A stretch of 64,000 nt of DNA. Source: Paracoccus alkanivorans (GTDB lineage: Bacteria; Pseudomonadota; Alphaproteobacteria; Rhodobacterales; Rhodobacteraceae). A program made the position numbers and the translations under genes. Location: contig NZ_QOKZ01000006.1 in NCBI RefSeq assembly GCF_003697785.1, forward strand, positions 186,001 to 250,000. Reading direction: 5' to 3'. Position 1 is the stretch's first letter; each line of letters begins with the position of its first letter. Positions 17,054 through 24,461 of this stretch are shown here, in pieces. The notes under the pieces were generated by a model. The model saw only the letters and a program-made list of their open reading frames with translations. It had not been told where the DNA came from and searched no databases.

Positions 17054-17986
17054 TTGGCGACAGTCAGGAGACTGGCCATTAGCGGTCAATGAGACTAGTC
17101 ACGGCCAGCACGTCCGCTTTGCGGACAAAACAGACTTCGGATAAAAGCTGTTCAGCCTTCGGATGCCGCGTGGCCTACGCACATCAGAATGATCGGTGTA
17201 ACCGGTGCCTGAAGACCGAGGATCTCGGCGGTGGCTTCATCATCAAAGCCGCCGACCCAGACACTACCCAGTTCTTCGGACACGGCCTGAAGTTGAAGGT
17301 TCTGGGCTGCCGCACCAGCTTCGAGATAGACATACCGTGGTCCGCGCAGACCGTAGGGCTTCTGGTCGGCGAAAGCTTGGCTCGGCGACACCATATCAGC
17401 ACAGAACGCAATGATGCAGGCGGCATCAGTTACCCATTGAGGGTCCCCGATAGAAGCCTTTCTCAGCGCGACCCGCAGGTCCGAAGACATCAAGGGCTTT
17501 ACAGAGAGATCAAGTGGATCGATCTCGTAGAGGCCCTTGTCCAGTCCTTCCACATGGTTCGCCACCACGAATAGCCGAAGTGGGTGCATGGCATGGGCTG
17601 ATGGTGCAGTTCTCTTCCCGCTATCATCGGTAGCACCCTGCGCAGCCCATATGAGCCTTTCAAGTGACGCCATGGAAATTGACGCGCGACTAAACTGCCG
17701 AACGGTGCGGCGCCGTGACAGCGCTTGGGTAATCGTAACTTCTTCCAACTCGTTTCTCCAACCAAGCCTCGAACTCGACCTTTCGTGGACTTGCGATATT
17801 CAAACAATGTGGGGCTCGGAGCAAGCTCCCACCTCAGACGCTGCGCCACTCAATACCAATTTCGTCTGTTTTCGTCCATTTGGACTCAACGCGTATGCTG
17901 TGCTGGCCGCGACCGGCAGTCCGTAAATCACGCCATCCAGCTTGATGACCCAGCCCGACCTATCTCCTGACTGTCGTCAATTGATG
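17048..17986. mobile_element. Lower-G+C cassette bounded by 30-bp imperfect inverted repeats, carrying a nitroreductase gene
   Basis: The left repeat (17048-17077) and the right repeat (17957-17986, inverted) match in 24 of 30 positions, with a perfect 14-base core CGACAGTCAGGAGA at 17058-17071 and its complement at 17963-17976. Five of the six mismatches are transitions, as in decaying repeats. The 939-base segment between the outer ends is visibly poorer in G+C than both flanks and contains a single nitroreductase gene but no transposase. No clear target-site duplication is seen. It may be a non-autonomous transposon or an IS relic that carries a passenger gene. This is a new proposal rather than a recognised element. 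Confidence 0.45.
17152..17748 (-). CDS. SagB/McbC-like nitroreductase-family oxidoreductase
   Basis: A 198-residue FMN-dependent protein. The N-terminal SRRRTVRQFS is the flavin-phosphate loop of nitroreductases. MASLERLIWAAQG, the histidine-rich SAHAMHPLRLFVV and the C-terminal AQNLQLQAVSEELGSVWVGGFDD fit the SagB/McbC (thiazole/oxazole dehydrogenase) branch. No cyclodehydratase or precursor peptide is nearby, so it is an orphan of that branch. The start is a TTG at 17748 supported by a GGAG seven bases upstream. Base composition is lower in G+C than its neighbours, and the gene sits within the inverted-repeat cassette, which suggests transfer. Confidence 0.75.
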   Translation of the reverse strand: MEEVTITQALSRRRTVRQFSRASISMASLERLIWAAQGATDDSGKRTAPSAHAMHPLRLFVVANHVEGLDKGLYEIDPLDLSVKPLMSSDLRVALRKASIGDPQWVTDAACIIAFCADMVSPSQAFADQKPYGLRGPRYVYLEAGAAAQNLQLQAVSEELGSVWVGGFDDEATAEILGLQAPVTPIILMCVGHAASEG

Positions 17987-18098
17987 CCGCGTTCACCCGG
18001 GATTCCCGGAAACTTTGTCACAATGCTCTTGCCAAACGGAACCAATGCCCGCATCGGAATGTTTGAAACCATAACAGCTTTCCCAAGAGGAAACCGCC
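17749..18098. other. 350-base gap: right part of the cassette plus leader of a small lipoprotein gene
   Basis: No convincing gene is seen. The first 240 bases belong to the low-G+C cassette and include its right inverted repeat (17957-17986). A small palindrome, CCGGG-ATT-CCCGG (17997-18009), lies just beyond. The remaining bases up to 18098 form the leader of the small lipoprotein gene, with a ribosome site AAGAGG at 18085-18090. Open frames here on either strand are short and without family features. Confidence 0.5.
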
Positions 18099-18275
18099 AT
18101 GCAGAAACTGACAGCCATTTTCCTGTGCGGATTGGCATTGACCGCCGCGGCCTGCGGACCGAATACCGCCACCCGCGCCACCACCGGAGCCGCAACCGGT
18201 GCCCTTGTCGCCGGACCTGTCGGGGCAGTCGCCGGAGCGGCGATCGGGGGCAGTGGCGCCGTAAGGATCAGGTAA
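18099..18275 (+). CDS. Small glycine-zipper lipoprotein (58 aa)
   Basis: The short gene encodes MQKLTAIFLCGLALTAAACG followed by alanine/glycine repeats. Residues 1-19 form a lipoprotein signal with lipobox TAAAC (Cys19). The mature part has a glycine-zipper rhythm (TGAATGALVAGPVGAVAGAA), which can insert into or pack against membranes. AAGAGG lies eight bases before the ATG. Such tiny lipoproteins are common in Rhodobacterales envelopes, but their role is mostly unknown. The ending GAVRIR is abrupt, so a frameshift-shortened form cannot be excluded. It converges on the agmatinase gene. Confidence 0.7.
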   Translation: MQKLTAIFLCGLALTAAACGPNTATRATTGAATGALVAGPVGAVAGAAIGGSGAVRIR

Positions 18276-18359
18276 GGGCAAGGCCGTCACAGCCACCACT
18301 GCTGCCCCGCAATCCCCGGGCATGCGGCCCGTCCGCAAAAGCCTGGCCTGCAGCCTGCC

Positions 18360-19331
18360 TCAGAGCCTGCCGACTTCCTTGCCTGCGGCCCCCTTGGCCT
18401 TGGCCAGAAGGCACAGCCAGTCATGCGCCACGGTCGCGGCGGCAATCGCGGTGATCTCGGACTGGTCGTAGGGGGGCGAGACCTCGACGACATCCATTCC
18501 CACGAGGTTCAGGCCGCCAAGGCCGCGAATGAACTCCAGCGCCTGCCATGATGCAAGCCCGCCCGGCACCGGTGTCCCCGTGCCCGGCGCGAAAGCCGGA
18601 TCCATGCCATCGACATCGAAGGAGATATAGACCGGCGCATCGCCCGCACGCTCCCGCGCCACCGCGATGGCGGCATCGATACCGTTGCGGTGGATCCAGG
18701 GGCTGGTCAGGATCTCGAAGCCGAAATCCTCGTCGTTGAAGGTCCGCAGCCCGACCTGCGTGGATTTGGCCACGTCGATGATCCCTTCGCGCGCGGCCCG
18801 CAGGAACATCGTGCCGTGATCGTATCGCACGCCGTCATCTTCCCAGGTGTCGCAATGGGCGTCGAACTGGATCAACGCCACCGGCCCGTGTTTTTTCGCA
18901 TGCGCCCTCAGCAGAGGATAGGCGATGGAGTGATCCCCGCCCAGGGTCAGGATTCGCGCGCCCGCCGCCAGGATCCCGTCTGCATGGGCCTCGATCGCCG
19001 GGCGGATGGTTTCGGGATGATGCGGGTCCAGATACACATCGCCGTAATCCACCACCGACAATGCCTCGAACGGATCGAAACCGAAGGGGAACGCCTTCAA
19101 CTCGGCCAGCTGCACCGAGGCCGCCCGGATCGCCTGCGGCCCCAATCTGCAACCGGGCCGGAACGTGACCGCGTTGTCATAGGGCACGCCGGTCACAGCG
19201 ACATCGACACCCCGCAGATCGCGGCTGTAATTGCGGCGCAGAAAGCTGAGCGCGCCGCCATAGGTCATCTCGTGCCACCGGCCCCCGGTCGTATCCTTGC
19301 GGCGGAAGGCCTGATCACCCATCTCCGGCAT
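18360..19331 (-). CDS. speB: Agmatinase (ureohydrolase family)
   Basis: A 323-residue manganese enzyme that converts agmatine to putrescine and urea. The binuclear-metal motifs are in place: GGDHS with His134, FDAHCD with Asp157, His159 and Asp161, and SFDVDGMDPAFAPGTGTP near residue 240, the last being the pair of aspartates. Guanidinobutyrase or guanidinopropionase are close relatives, so substrate is likely but not certain. It stands alone: the lipoprotein gene converges on it, and nrdJ lies upstream on the same strand 83 bases away with a hairpin between. Confidence 0.88.
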   Translation of the reverse strand: MPEMGDQAFRRKDTTGGRWHEMTYGGALSFLRRNYSRDLRGVDVAVTGVPYDNAVTFRPGCRLGPQAIRAASVQLAELKAFPFGFDPFEALSVVDYGDVYLDPHHPETIRPAIEAHADGILAAGARILTLGGDHSIAYPLLRAHAKKHGPVALIQFDAHCDTWEDDGVRYDHGTMFLRAAREGIIDVAKSTQVGLRTFNDEDFGFEILTSPWIHRNGIDAAIAVARERAGDAPVYISFDVDGMDPAFAPGTGTPVPGGLASWQALEFIRGLGGLNLVGMDVVEVSPPYDQSEITAIAAATVAHDWLCLLAKAKGAAGKEVGRL

Positions 19332-19374
19332 AGTCTTGCTCCCGTTGGTTTGCGGCGCATCGGAATCGCCGGAC

Positions 19375-19400
19375 CTGCCGCGCCCCTATGGCTGCGGCAG
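19375..19400 (-). terminator. Hairpin downstream of nrdJ
   Basis: CTGCCGC at 19375-19381 and GCGGCAG at 19394-19400 form a perfect 7-bp stem with a 12-base loop, 15 bases after the nrdJ stop. There is no T run, so it is a candidate for RNA 3' end formation or processing rather than a clear intrinsic terminator. Confidence 0.35.
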
Positions 19401-19414
19401 CAGTGTTCCCGCCC

Positions 19415-21679
19415 TTATCCGCATTTGGAATGACCGCAGCTCGGGCAGGTCATGCAGCCTTCCACCATGCGCATCCCGTATTGGCCGCAACTCGGGCAGG
19501 CCGGGCCGCGCGGGCGTTCCCCCACGGCCATGACCTCGGCCTGAGGATCGGATTTCAGGCCCAGCCCCTCGCCCTCCAGAAAGCCGGTCGCGATCATGTG
19601 ACGCTCGATCACGCCACCGATGGCCGCAAGGATCGAGGGAACATAGCGCCCCTGCATCCACGCACCTCCGCGCGGATCGAAGACCGCCTTCAGTTCCTCG
19701 ACCACGAAGGATACGTCGCCGCCGCGCCGGAACACCGCCGAGATCATCCGCGTCAGCGCGACGGTCCAGGCGAAATGCTCCATGTTCTTGGAATTGATGA
19801 ACACTTCGAACGGGCGGCGATGCCCGCCCTGCACGATGTCGTTGACGGTGATATAGATGGCGTGCTCGGAGCCCGGCCATTTCAGCTTGTAGGTCGAGCC
19901 CTCCAATGCGGCGGGGCGGTCCAGCGGTTCGGTCAGGTAGACGACATCGGCGCCCCGGTCGGCCTCGGGCACATCCTCGGTCTTTTCCGAGACCGACAGG
20001 ACCGAGCCGGTCACGTCGTTCGGGCGATAGGTCGTGCAGCCCTTGCAGCCCAGATCCCATGCGGCCAGGTAGACATCCTTGAAATCCTCGAAGGAAATAT
20101 CCTCGGGGCAGTTGATGGTTTTCGAGATCGAGCTGTCCACCCATTCCTGCGCCGCCGCCTGCATGGCGACGTGATCCCTGGGCGCAAGGGTCTGGGCATT
20201 GACGAAATGATCCGGCAAGGGCGCATCGCCATGCAGGTCGCGCCACATCTGCACGGCGTAATCCACCACCTCTTCCTCGGTGCGCGATCCGTCCTTTTGC
20301 AGCACCTTGCGGATATAGGCATAGGCAAAGACAGGCTCGATCCCCGAGGACACGTTACCGGCGTAAAGGCTGATCGTGCCGGTCGGCGCGATCGAGGTCA
20401 GCAATGCGTTGCGGATGCCGTGTTCCGCGATGGCGTCGCGCACATCCGCATCCATTTTTTGCATGAAGCCGGATTTCAGGAACTCATCCGCATCGAACAA
20501 GGGGAAAGCCCCCTTCTCGCGCGCCAGATCGGCGCTTGCCAGATAGGCCGAGCGCGCGATGGCCTTCATCCATTTGCGGGTCTGCTCGACCGCACCCGCC
20601 GCACCATAGCGCAAGCCCAGCATCAGCAGCGCATCGGCCAGCCCGGTCACGCCCAGCCCGATCCGGCGCTTGGCCTGCGCCTCGGCTGCCTGCTGGTCCA
20701 GCGGGAATTTCGAGGCATCCACCACGTTATCCATCATCCGCACAGCCGTGCGCACCAGTTCATCCAGCGCCGCCTCGTCCAGCCGGGCCGCATCCGTGAA
20801 CGGGTCAGCGACCAGCCGCGCGAGGTTGATCGAGCCCAGCAGGCAGGCGCCATAGGGCGGCAGGGGCTGCTCGCCGCAGGGATTGGTGGCCGAGATGGTC
20901 TCGGCGTAATGCAGGTTGTTGGCCTGGTTGATCCGGTCGATGAAGATCACCCCCGGCTCGGCATAATCATAGGTCGCGCGCATGATCCGGTTCCACAGAT
21001 CGCGCGCCTGCAGGGTGTGATAGACCTTGCCGTCAAATTTCAGATCCCACGGGCCATCGGCCTTCACCGCCTCCATGAAATCATCCGTCACCAGAACCGA
21101 CAGGTTGAACATGCGCAGCCTTGCGCTATCCTGCTTGGCCTCGATGAACTGCTCGATATCGGGGTGATCGCAACGCATCGTCGCCATCATCGCGCCACGG
21201 CGGCTGCCCGCCGACATGATCGTGCGGCACATCGCGTCCCAGACATCCATGAAGCTCAGCGGGCCGGAGGCATCGGCGGCCACGCCCTTCACCTCGGCCC
21301 CGCGCGGGCGGATGGTGCTGAAATCATAGCCGATCCCGCCGCCCTGCTGCATGGTCAGCGCGGCCTCTTTCAGCATTTCGAAGATACCGCCCATATTGTC
21401 GGGGATGGTGCCCATGACAAAGCAGTTGAACAGCGTGACGGCGCGCCCTGTCCCTGCCCCGGCAAGGATACGGCCCGCCGGCAGGAACTTGAAATCCTCC
21501 AGCGCGGCATAGAAACGTTCTTCCCATTTCGCCGGATCCTTCTCGACCCGCGCCAGATCGCGGGCGACCCGGCGCCAGCTATCCTCGACCGAGGCGTCCA
21601 CCGGCTGCCCATCGGCGTCCTTCATCCGGTATTTCATGTCCCAGATCTGTTCGGCGATGGGGGCGGCAAAGCGGGTCAT
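19415..21679 (-). CDS. nrdJ: Adenosylcobalamin-dependent ribonucleoside-diphosphate reductase (class II)
   Basis: NrdJ (754 aa) reduces ribonucleotides to deoxyribonucleotides using coenzyme B12. Key residues are the first redox cysteine Cys86 in LFNCFVMGT, and the NxCxE radical motif Asn266-Cys268-Glu270 in ATNPCGEQP. The C-terminus carries two CxxC pairs (CPSCGQYG and CMTCPSCG), the mobile redox tail plus likely zinc ribbon. The length fits the form without ATP-cone found in Rhodobacterales. The ATG at 21679 has AAGGA upstream. An NrdR-box-like site lies 32 bases before the start, so repression by NrdR is expected. No cobalamin riboswitch is seen in the short leader. Confidence 0.95.
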   Translation of the reverse strand: MTRFAAPIAEQIWDMKYRMKDADGQPVDASVEDSWRRVARDLARVEKDPAKWEERFYAALEDFKFLPAGRILAGAGTGRAVTLFNCFVMGTIPDNMGGIFEMLKEAALTMQQGGGIGYDFSTIRPRGAEVKGVAADASGPLSFMDVWDAMCRTIMSAGSRRGAMMATMRCDHPDIEQFIEAKQDSARLRMFNLSVLVTDDFMEAVKADGPWDLKFDGKVYHTLQARDLWNRIMRATYDYAEPGVIFIDRINQANNLHYAETISATNPCGEQPLPPYGACLLGSINLARLVADPFTDAARLDEAALDELVRTAVRMMDNVVDASKFPLDQQAAEAQAKRRIGLGVTGLADALLMLGLRYGAAGAVEQTRKWMKAIARSAYLASADLAREKGAFPLFDADEFLKSGFMQKMDADVRDAIAEHGIRNALLTSIAPTGTISLYAGNVSSGIEPVFAYAYIRKVLQKDGSRTEEEVVDYAVQMWRDLHGDAPLPDHFVNAQTLAPRDHVAMQAAAQEWVDSSISKTINCPEDISFEDFKDVYLAAWDLGCKGCTTYRPNDVTGSVLSVSEKTEDVPEADRGADVVYLTEPLDRPAALEGSTYKLKWPGSEHAIYITVNDIVQGGHRRPFEVFINSKNMEHFAWTVALTRMISAVFRRGGDVSFVVEELKAVFDPRGGAWMQGRYVPSILAAIGGVIERHMIATGFLEGEGLGLKSDPQAEVMAVGERPRGPACPSCGQYGMRMVEGCMTCPSCGHSKCG

Positions 21680-21710
21680 CGGGCATCCTTGGTGGCGTTG
21701 GAAAGGGGAT

Positions 21711-21726
21711 ATACAATATATGGTGA
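21711..21726. promoter_or_regulatory. NrdR box upstream of nrdJ
   Basis: The 16 bases ATACAATATATGGTGA agree with the NrdR-box consensus (acaCwAtATaTwGtgt) at about 13 positions, including the central AnTATAT core. The site is 32-47 bases upstream of the nrdJ start and in the only gap before that gene. NrdR normally binds two boxes about three helical turns apart; no clear second box was found, since the upstream side is the end of olsA. The consensus is quoted from memory. Confidence 0.6.
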
Positions 21727-21739
21727 GGACGTCGTGGCT

Positions 21740-22624
21740 TCAAGCCCGATTATCCACCCCGATCAGCGCCGCATCAAGCCCGTTCAGCACTGCTTCCCGC
21801 GTCTTGGCGGCCAATGTCTTGCGGTTCTCTCCCGCGACGGGAACCGGTGGATGCAGCATCACCTCGACATGGCCCTGGCGCGGCGCGGACAACACCGCCA
21901 GCAAGTGATCGGCCAGCGCCATATCCCCCCACCAGCCGTAAAAGCGCGGATCCGATTCCGCGGGTGCATGATAGGCAACACTCATCGGCTGGATTGCCAG
22001 ATCCCCGGGCAGTTCGGGATCAAGAAAGCCCTGGAACAGCGTCGGCTTGAAGGGCAGCACCCGGCGGCCATCGGTCGAGGTGCCCTCGGGGAAGAACAGC
22101 AGCCGGTGTCCGGCGCGGATGCGGGCGGCGAATTCCTCGGCCTGCGCGCGGGCGAATTTCGGGTCGCGGATGACGAAATGCGTATTGGTGACGGCGGTCA
22201 GGATATTGACCCCCGGCCAGCCGCGCACCTCGGCCTTGGAAACGAAGAACACCGGCAGCGCGGCATTCATCGTCAGGATGTCCAGCCAGCTCGAATGATT
22301 CGCCACGATCGCGCCGGGGCCACGCAGCGCCCGTCCCTCGCGCCGCCAGCGCAACCCGATGCAGAGCAGCACCAGCCGGCATACCAGTTGCACATGCGGC
22401 CCGCTCCAGGGGCGGCGGGGGCCATGGAACAGTTTCTCGATGCCCCGCATGGGCAGGATCAGGATCACCCCGGCCAGCAGGACCAGAATCGCGGGCAGGC
22501 CGCGCCGGATAACCCGCCACCAGCCGGCAATGCCCCTGGGGCGCGGCAATTCGGGGGCTTCGCCCCCGCGCCAGGTCGTCCCATCCCGGCCGGGATCAGT
22601 TCGTGAGACGCGGGTCTCGTTCAT
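21740..22624 (-). CDS. olsA: Lyso-ornithine lipid acyltransferase OlsA (PlsC-like)
   Basis: A 294-residue membrane-bound acyltransferase. It has an N-terminal membrane helix (about residues 42-58), the catalytic HX4D motif NHSSWLD (His110, Asp115) and the acyl-acceptor motif FPEGTS (178-183). By family alone it could be a 1-acylglycerol-3-phosphate acyltransferase. The ATGA-coupled olsB upstream makes OlsA more likely: it O-acylates lyso-ornithine lipid to ornithine lipid, a phosphorus-free membrane lipid. OlsA of Rhodobacter is also reported to serve phosphatidic acid synthesis, so a double role is possible. Confidence 0.85.
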   Translation of the reverse strand: MNETRVSRTDPGRDGTTWRGGEAPELPRPRGIAGWWRVIRRGLPAILVLLAGVILILPMRGIEKLFHGPRRPWSGPHVQLVCRLVLLCIGLRWRREGRALRGPGAIVANHSSWLDILTMNAALPVFFVSKAEVRGWPGVNILTAVTNTHFVIRDPKFARAQAEEFAARIRAGHRLLFFPEGTSTDGRRVLPFKPTLFQGFLDPELPGDLAIQPMSVAYHAPAESDPRFYGWWGDMALADHLLAVLSAPRQGHVEVMLHPPVPVAGENRKTLAAKTREAVLNGLDAALIGVDNRA

Positions 22625-23403
22625 TGTCCCTGCCAGCGGTCTTCATAGAATTTCCGGTGCTTTTCCGACATCGCCGCCGTATCCATCAGCAAAAACACAT
22701 CCGTGGTGTTGAAGGCGCGGTCGATATAGGCTCCCTCGCCGACCCGGCCGCCAAGCCGCAGATAGGCCTTGATCAATGCAGGCATGCCGATCAGTGCCTC
22801 GCGCCGCTCCAGCTCATCGGCGGGGATCAGGTCCATCGGCTGATAGCCTTCGGGCCGAGCCACGGGGCGCAGCGCCTCGGCCGCCAGGTGGTTGTGATGC
22901 AGCCAGCTCAGCGATGGCGCCAGTTGCCTTGTGTCGGTGCCGTGAAAGCTGGCGACACCGAACAGCAGCTCGATGCCAAGATCCAGCACGTAATCGGCCA
23001 GCGCATTCCACAGCAGGAACATTCCCGAGCCGCCACGATAGGCGGGATCGACGCAGGACCGCCCCAGTTCCAGCAGCGAGCGCCCGGATTGGCGCAGCTT
23101 GGTCAGGTCGTATTCGCTGTCGCAATAAAAACGTCCGAACTCCTCGGCACGCATTCCCGGCAATAGGCGATACACGCCCACGACATGCTCCAGATCCTCT
23201 GCCGAGCGCCTTGAATCGATCAGGCAAAGGTGATCGACCACGGGATCGAACTCGTCGCATTCAAGCCGGTTCTGATGATCGACCAGGGCCCCGTCGCCGC
23301 CCAGTTCCTCGACAAAGACCCGATAGCGCAGACGTTGCGCCCCACGCAGGTCACGCTCGCAGGTCGCGATGCGGATATCGAAATAGGACGGGTCGGATTT
23401 CAT
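22621..23403 (-). CDS. olsB: L-ornithine N-alpha-acyltransferase OlsB
   Basis: A 260-residue GNAT-fold enzyme that transfers a 3-hydroxyacyl group from ACP to ornithine, the first step of ornithine-lipid synthesis. Typical segments are AQRLRYRVFVEELGGDG near the N-terminus, LELGRSCVDPAYRGG (about 135-150) and the C-terminal AYLRLGGRVGEGAYIDRAFNT, split here for length limits. Gene order olsB-olsA with a four-base overlap matches Rhodobacterales. A perfect 10-bp inverted repeat lies about 47 bases upstream of the start and may regulate it, perhaps in response to phosphate (speculative). Confidence 0.9.
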   Translation of the reverse strand: MKSDPSYFDIRIATCERDLRGAQRLRYRVFVEELGGDGALVDHQNRLECDEFDPVVDHLCLIDSRRSAEDLEHVVGVYRLLPGMRAEEFGRFYCDSEYDLTKLRQSGRSLLELGRSCVDPAYRGGSGMFLLWNALADYVLDLGIELLFGVASFHGTDTRQLAPSLSWLHHNHLAAEALRPVARPEGYQPMDLIPADELERREALIGMPALIKAYLRLGGRVGEGAYIDRAFNTTDVFLLMDTAAMSEKHRKFYEDRWQGQ

Positions 23404-23449
23404 CGGGCCTGCCGGGATTGCAGAGATATGCTTGAACCGGCTGTCTAAG

Positions 23450-23481
23450 TGCGCAAATGCCGCATTGCAACCATTTGCGCA
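23450..23481. promoter_or_regulatory. Perfect 10-bp inverted repeat upstream of olsB
   Basis: TGCGCAAATG (23450-23459) and CATTTGCGCA (23472-23481) are perfect inverted arms around 12 bases that include another near-copy, GCATTGCAAC. The site lies in the 150-base gap between the end of the DUF3553 gene and the olsB start. No T run follows, so an operator is more plausible than a terminator. The sequence is not a PhoB box that I recognise. Confidence 0.5.
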
Positions 23482-23555
23482 ATTCGAATACAGGCAAAAG
23501 AGGTTCCAACAAGATAAAAATCAACTTATGGTTGTGTTATGTTAGTTCCCACATA

Positions 23556-23735
23556 TCATGATTCGTTCCAACGCAGGATTTCCAGCGTGACCCGCTTGCC
23601 ATCGATGACCTGTTTGCCGGCCTCGGTGAAATTCACGGTGATGCGATCGCCGATACGGGATTGCACTTGCCCTTCACCCCATTCCGGGGCTCCGGGATGC
23701 AGCACGATCATGCCGGGTTCCAGCAGTTCATTCAT
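23556..23735 (-). CDS. DUF3553 family small protein (59 aa)
   Basis: The translation begins MNELLEPGMIVLHPGAPEWG and continues with a compact SH3-like pattern (EGQVQSRIGDRITVNFTEAG, then KQVIDGKRVTLEIL). It matches my memory of DUF3553, a one-domain family related to the CarD/UvrD-type tudor fold found in alphaproteobacteria. Its role is unknown; relatives of the fold contact nucleic acid or RNA polymerase. AGAGG lies about seven bases before the ATG at 23735. The gene is divergent from chpT with only 38 bases between them. Confidence 0.78.
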   Translation of the reverse strand: MNELLEPGMIVLHPGAPEWGEGQVQSRIGDRITVNFTEAGKQVIDGKRVTLEILRWNES

Positions 23736-23773
23736 GTTCGCCTCTGTCTTGCCAGCTTAAAAGGTATGTTCCG

Positions 23774-24406
23774 ATGAGCGCCCACACAATGCGTATCGAT
23801 CCCCGCCAATTGGCCGCACTGGTCGGATCGCGGCTATGCCATGATCTTGTATCTCCGCTTGGTGCCATAGGTAACGGCATAGAACTGCTTGAATTGTCTG
23901 ATGAATTTCCCGGACTGACGAAAACGCCCGAGATGCGGCTGATCGCTGAATCGGTAAATGCCGCGCATAGCCGTATCCAGGCTTTCCGGGTCGCTTTCGG
24001 TCACGCCGGGAAGGATCAACAGGTCACGCGTGCCGAACTGGCAAGGTTGATCGAAGGGATGACAGGACAATCCCGGTTGCGCGCCGAGCTGACCGCCTAT
24101 GGAACCTTTCCCCGCCCCGAGATCCGCATGATCGTGCTGGCGATGATGTGCCTCGAACATGCGTTGCCCAGGGGCGGAAAGGTTTCGATCCTGCATAGCA
24201 GCTCTGGCTGGCGTCTGCTCGCGCAGGGCGAGCAGACGCGTCCTGACCCCGCCTTGTGGTCATGGCTGGATAGCTGCGACACTGCGTCACGGCGCACGCC
24301 CGCGCCGTCAGAGGTGCAATTCGCCCTGCTGGCCGAAGCGGCGACGGAGCTGGAGCGCAGGCTCCGCTGGAAAATGACCGACAGGAATGCCGAGATCGCG
24401 TTCTGA
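23774..24406 (+). CDS. chpT: Histidine phosphotransferase ChpT
   Basis: ChpT (210 aa) is a dimeric phosphotransferase that passes phosphate from CckA to CtrA and CpdR in alphaproteobacterial development, motility and gene-transfer-agent control. The phospho-acceptor is His23 in SRLCHDLVSPLGAIGNGIE, the DHp helix. The rest resembles a degenerate histidine kinase ATPase fold that has lost nucleotide binding, for example PEIRMIVLAMMCLEHALPRG. It is cytoplasmic. cckA and ctrA are not in the window. It converges on proA. Confidence 0.92.
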   Translation: MSAHTMRIDPRQLAALVGSRLCHDLVSPLGAIGNGIELLELSDEFPGLTKTPEMRLIAESVNAAHSRIQAFRVAFGHAGKDQQVTRAELARLIEGMTGQSRLRAELTAYGTFPRPEIRMIVLAMMCLEHALPRGGKVSILHSSSGWRLLAQGEQTRPDPALWSWLDSCDTASRRTPAPSEVQFALLAEAATELERRLRWKMTDRNAEIAF

Positions 24407-24461
24407 CCAAACGCCGGGCGCCGGGGTTCCGGGGCAGTGAATTTCCGCCTTTCCGGCAGGA

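Noticed and set aside
21680-21739. Cobalamin riboswitch before nrdJ
   Set aside because: The gap is only 60 bases and lacks the B12-box and the needed secondary structure; an NrdR box fits better.
19388-22606. Very long plus-strand open frame (over 1000 codons)
   Set aside because: It lies exactly antisense to nrdJ and olsA, has His/Arg/Gly-rich composition typical of shadows in GC-rich genes, and shows no domain.
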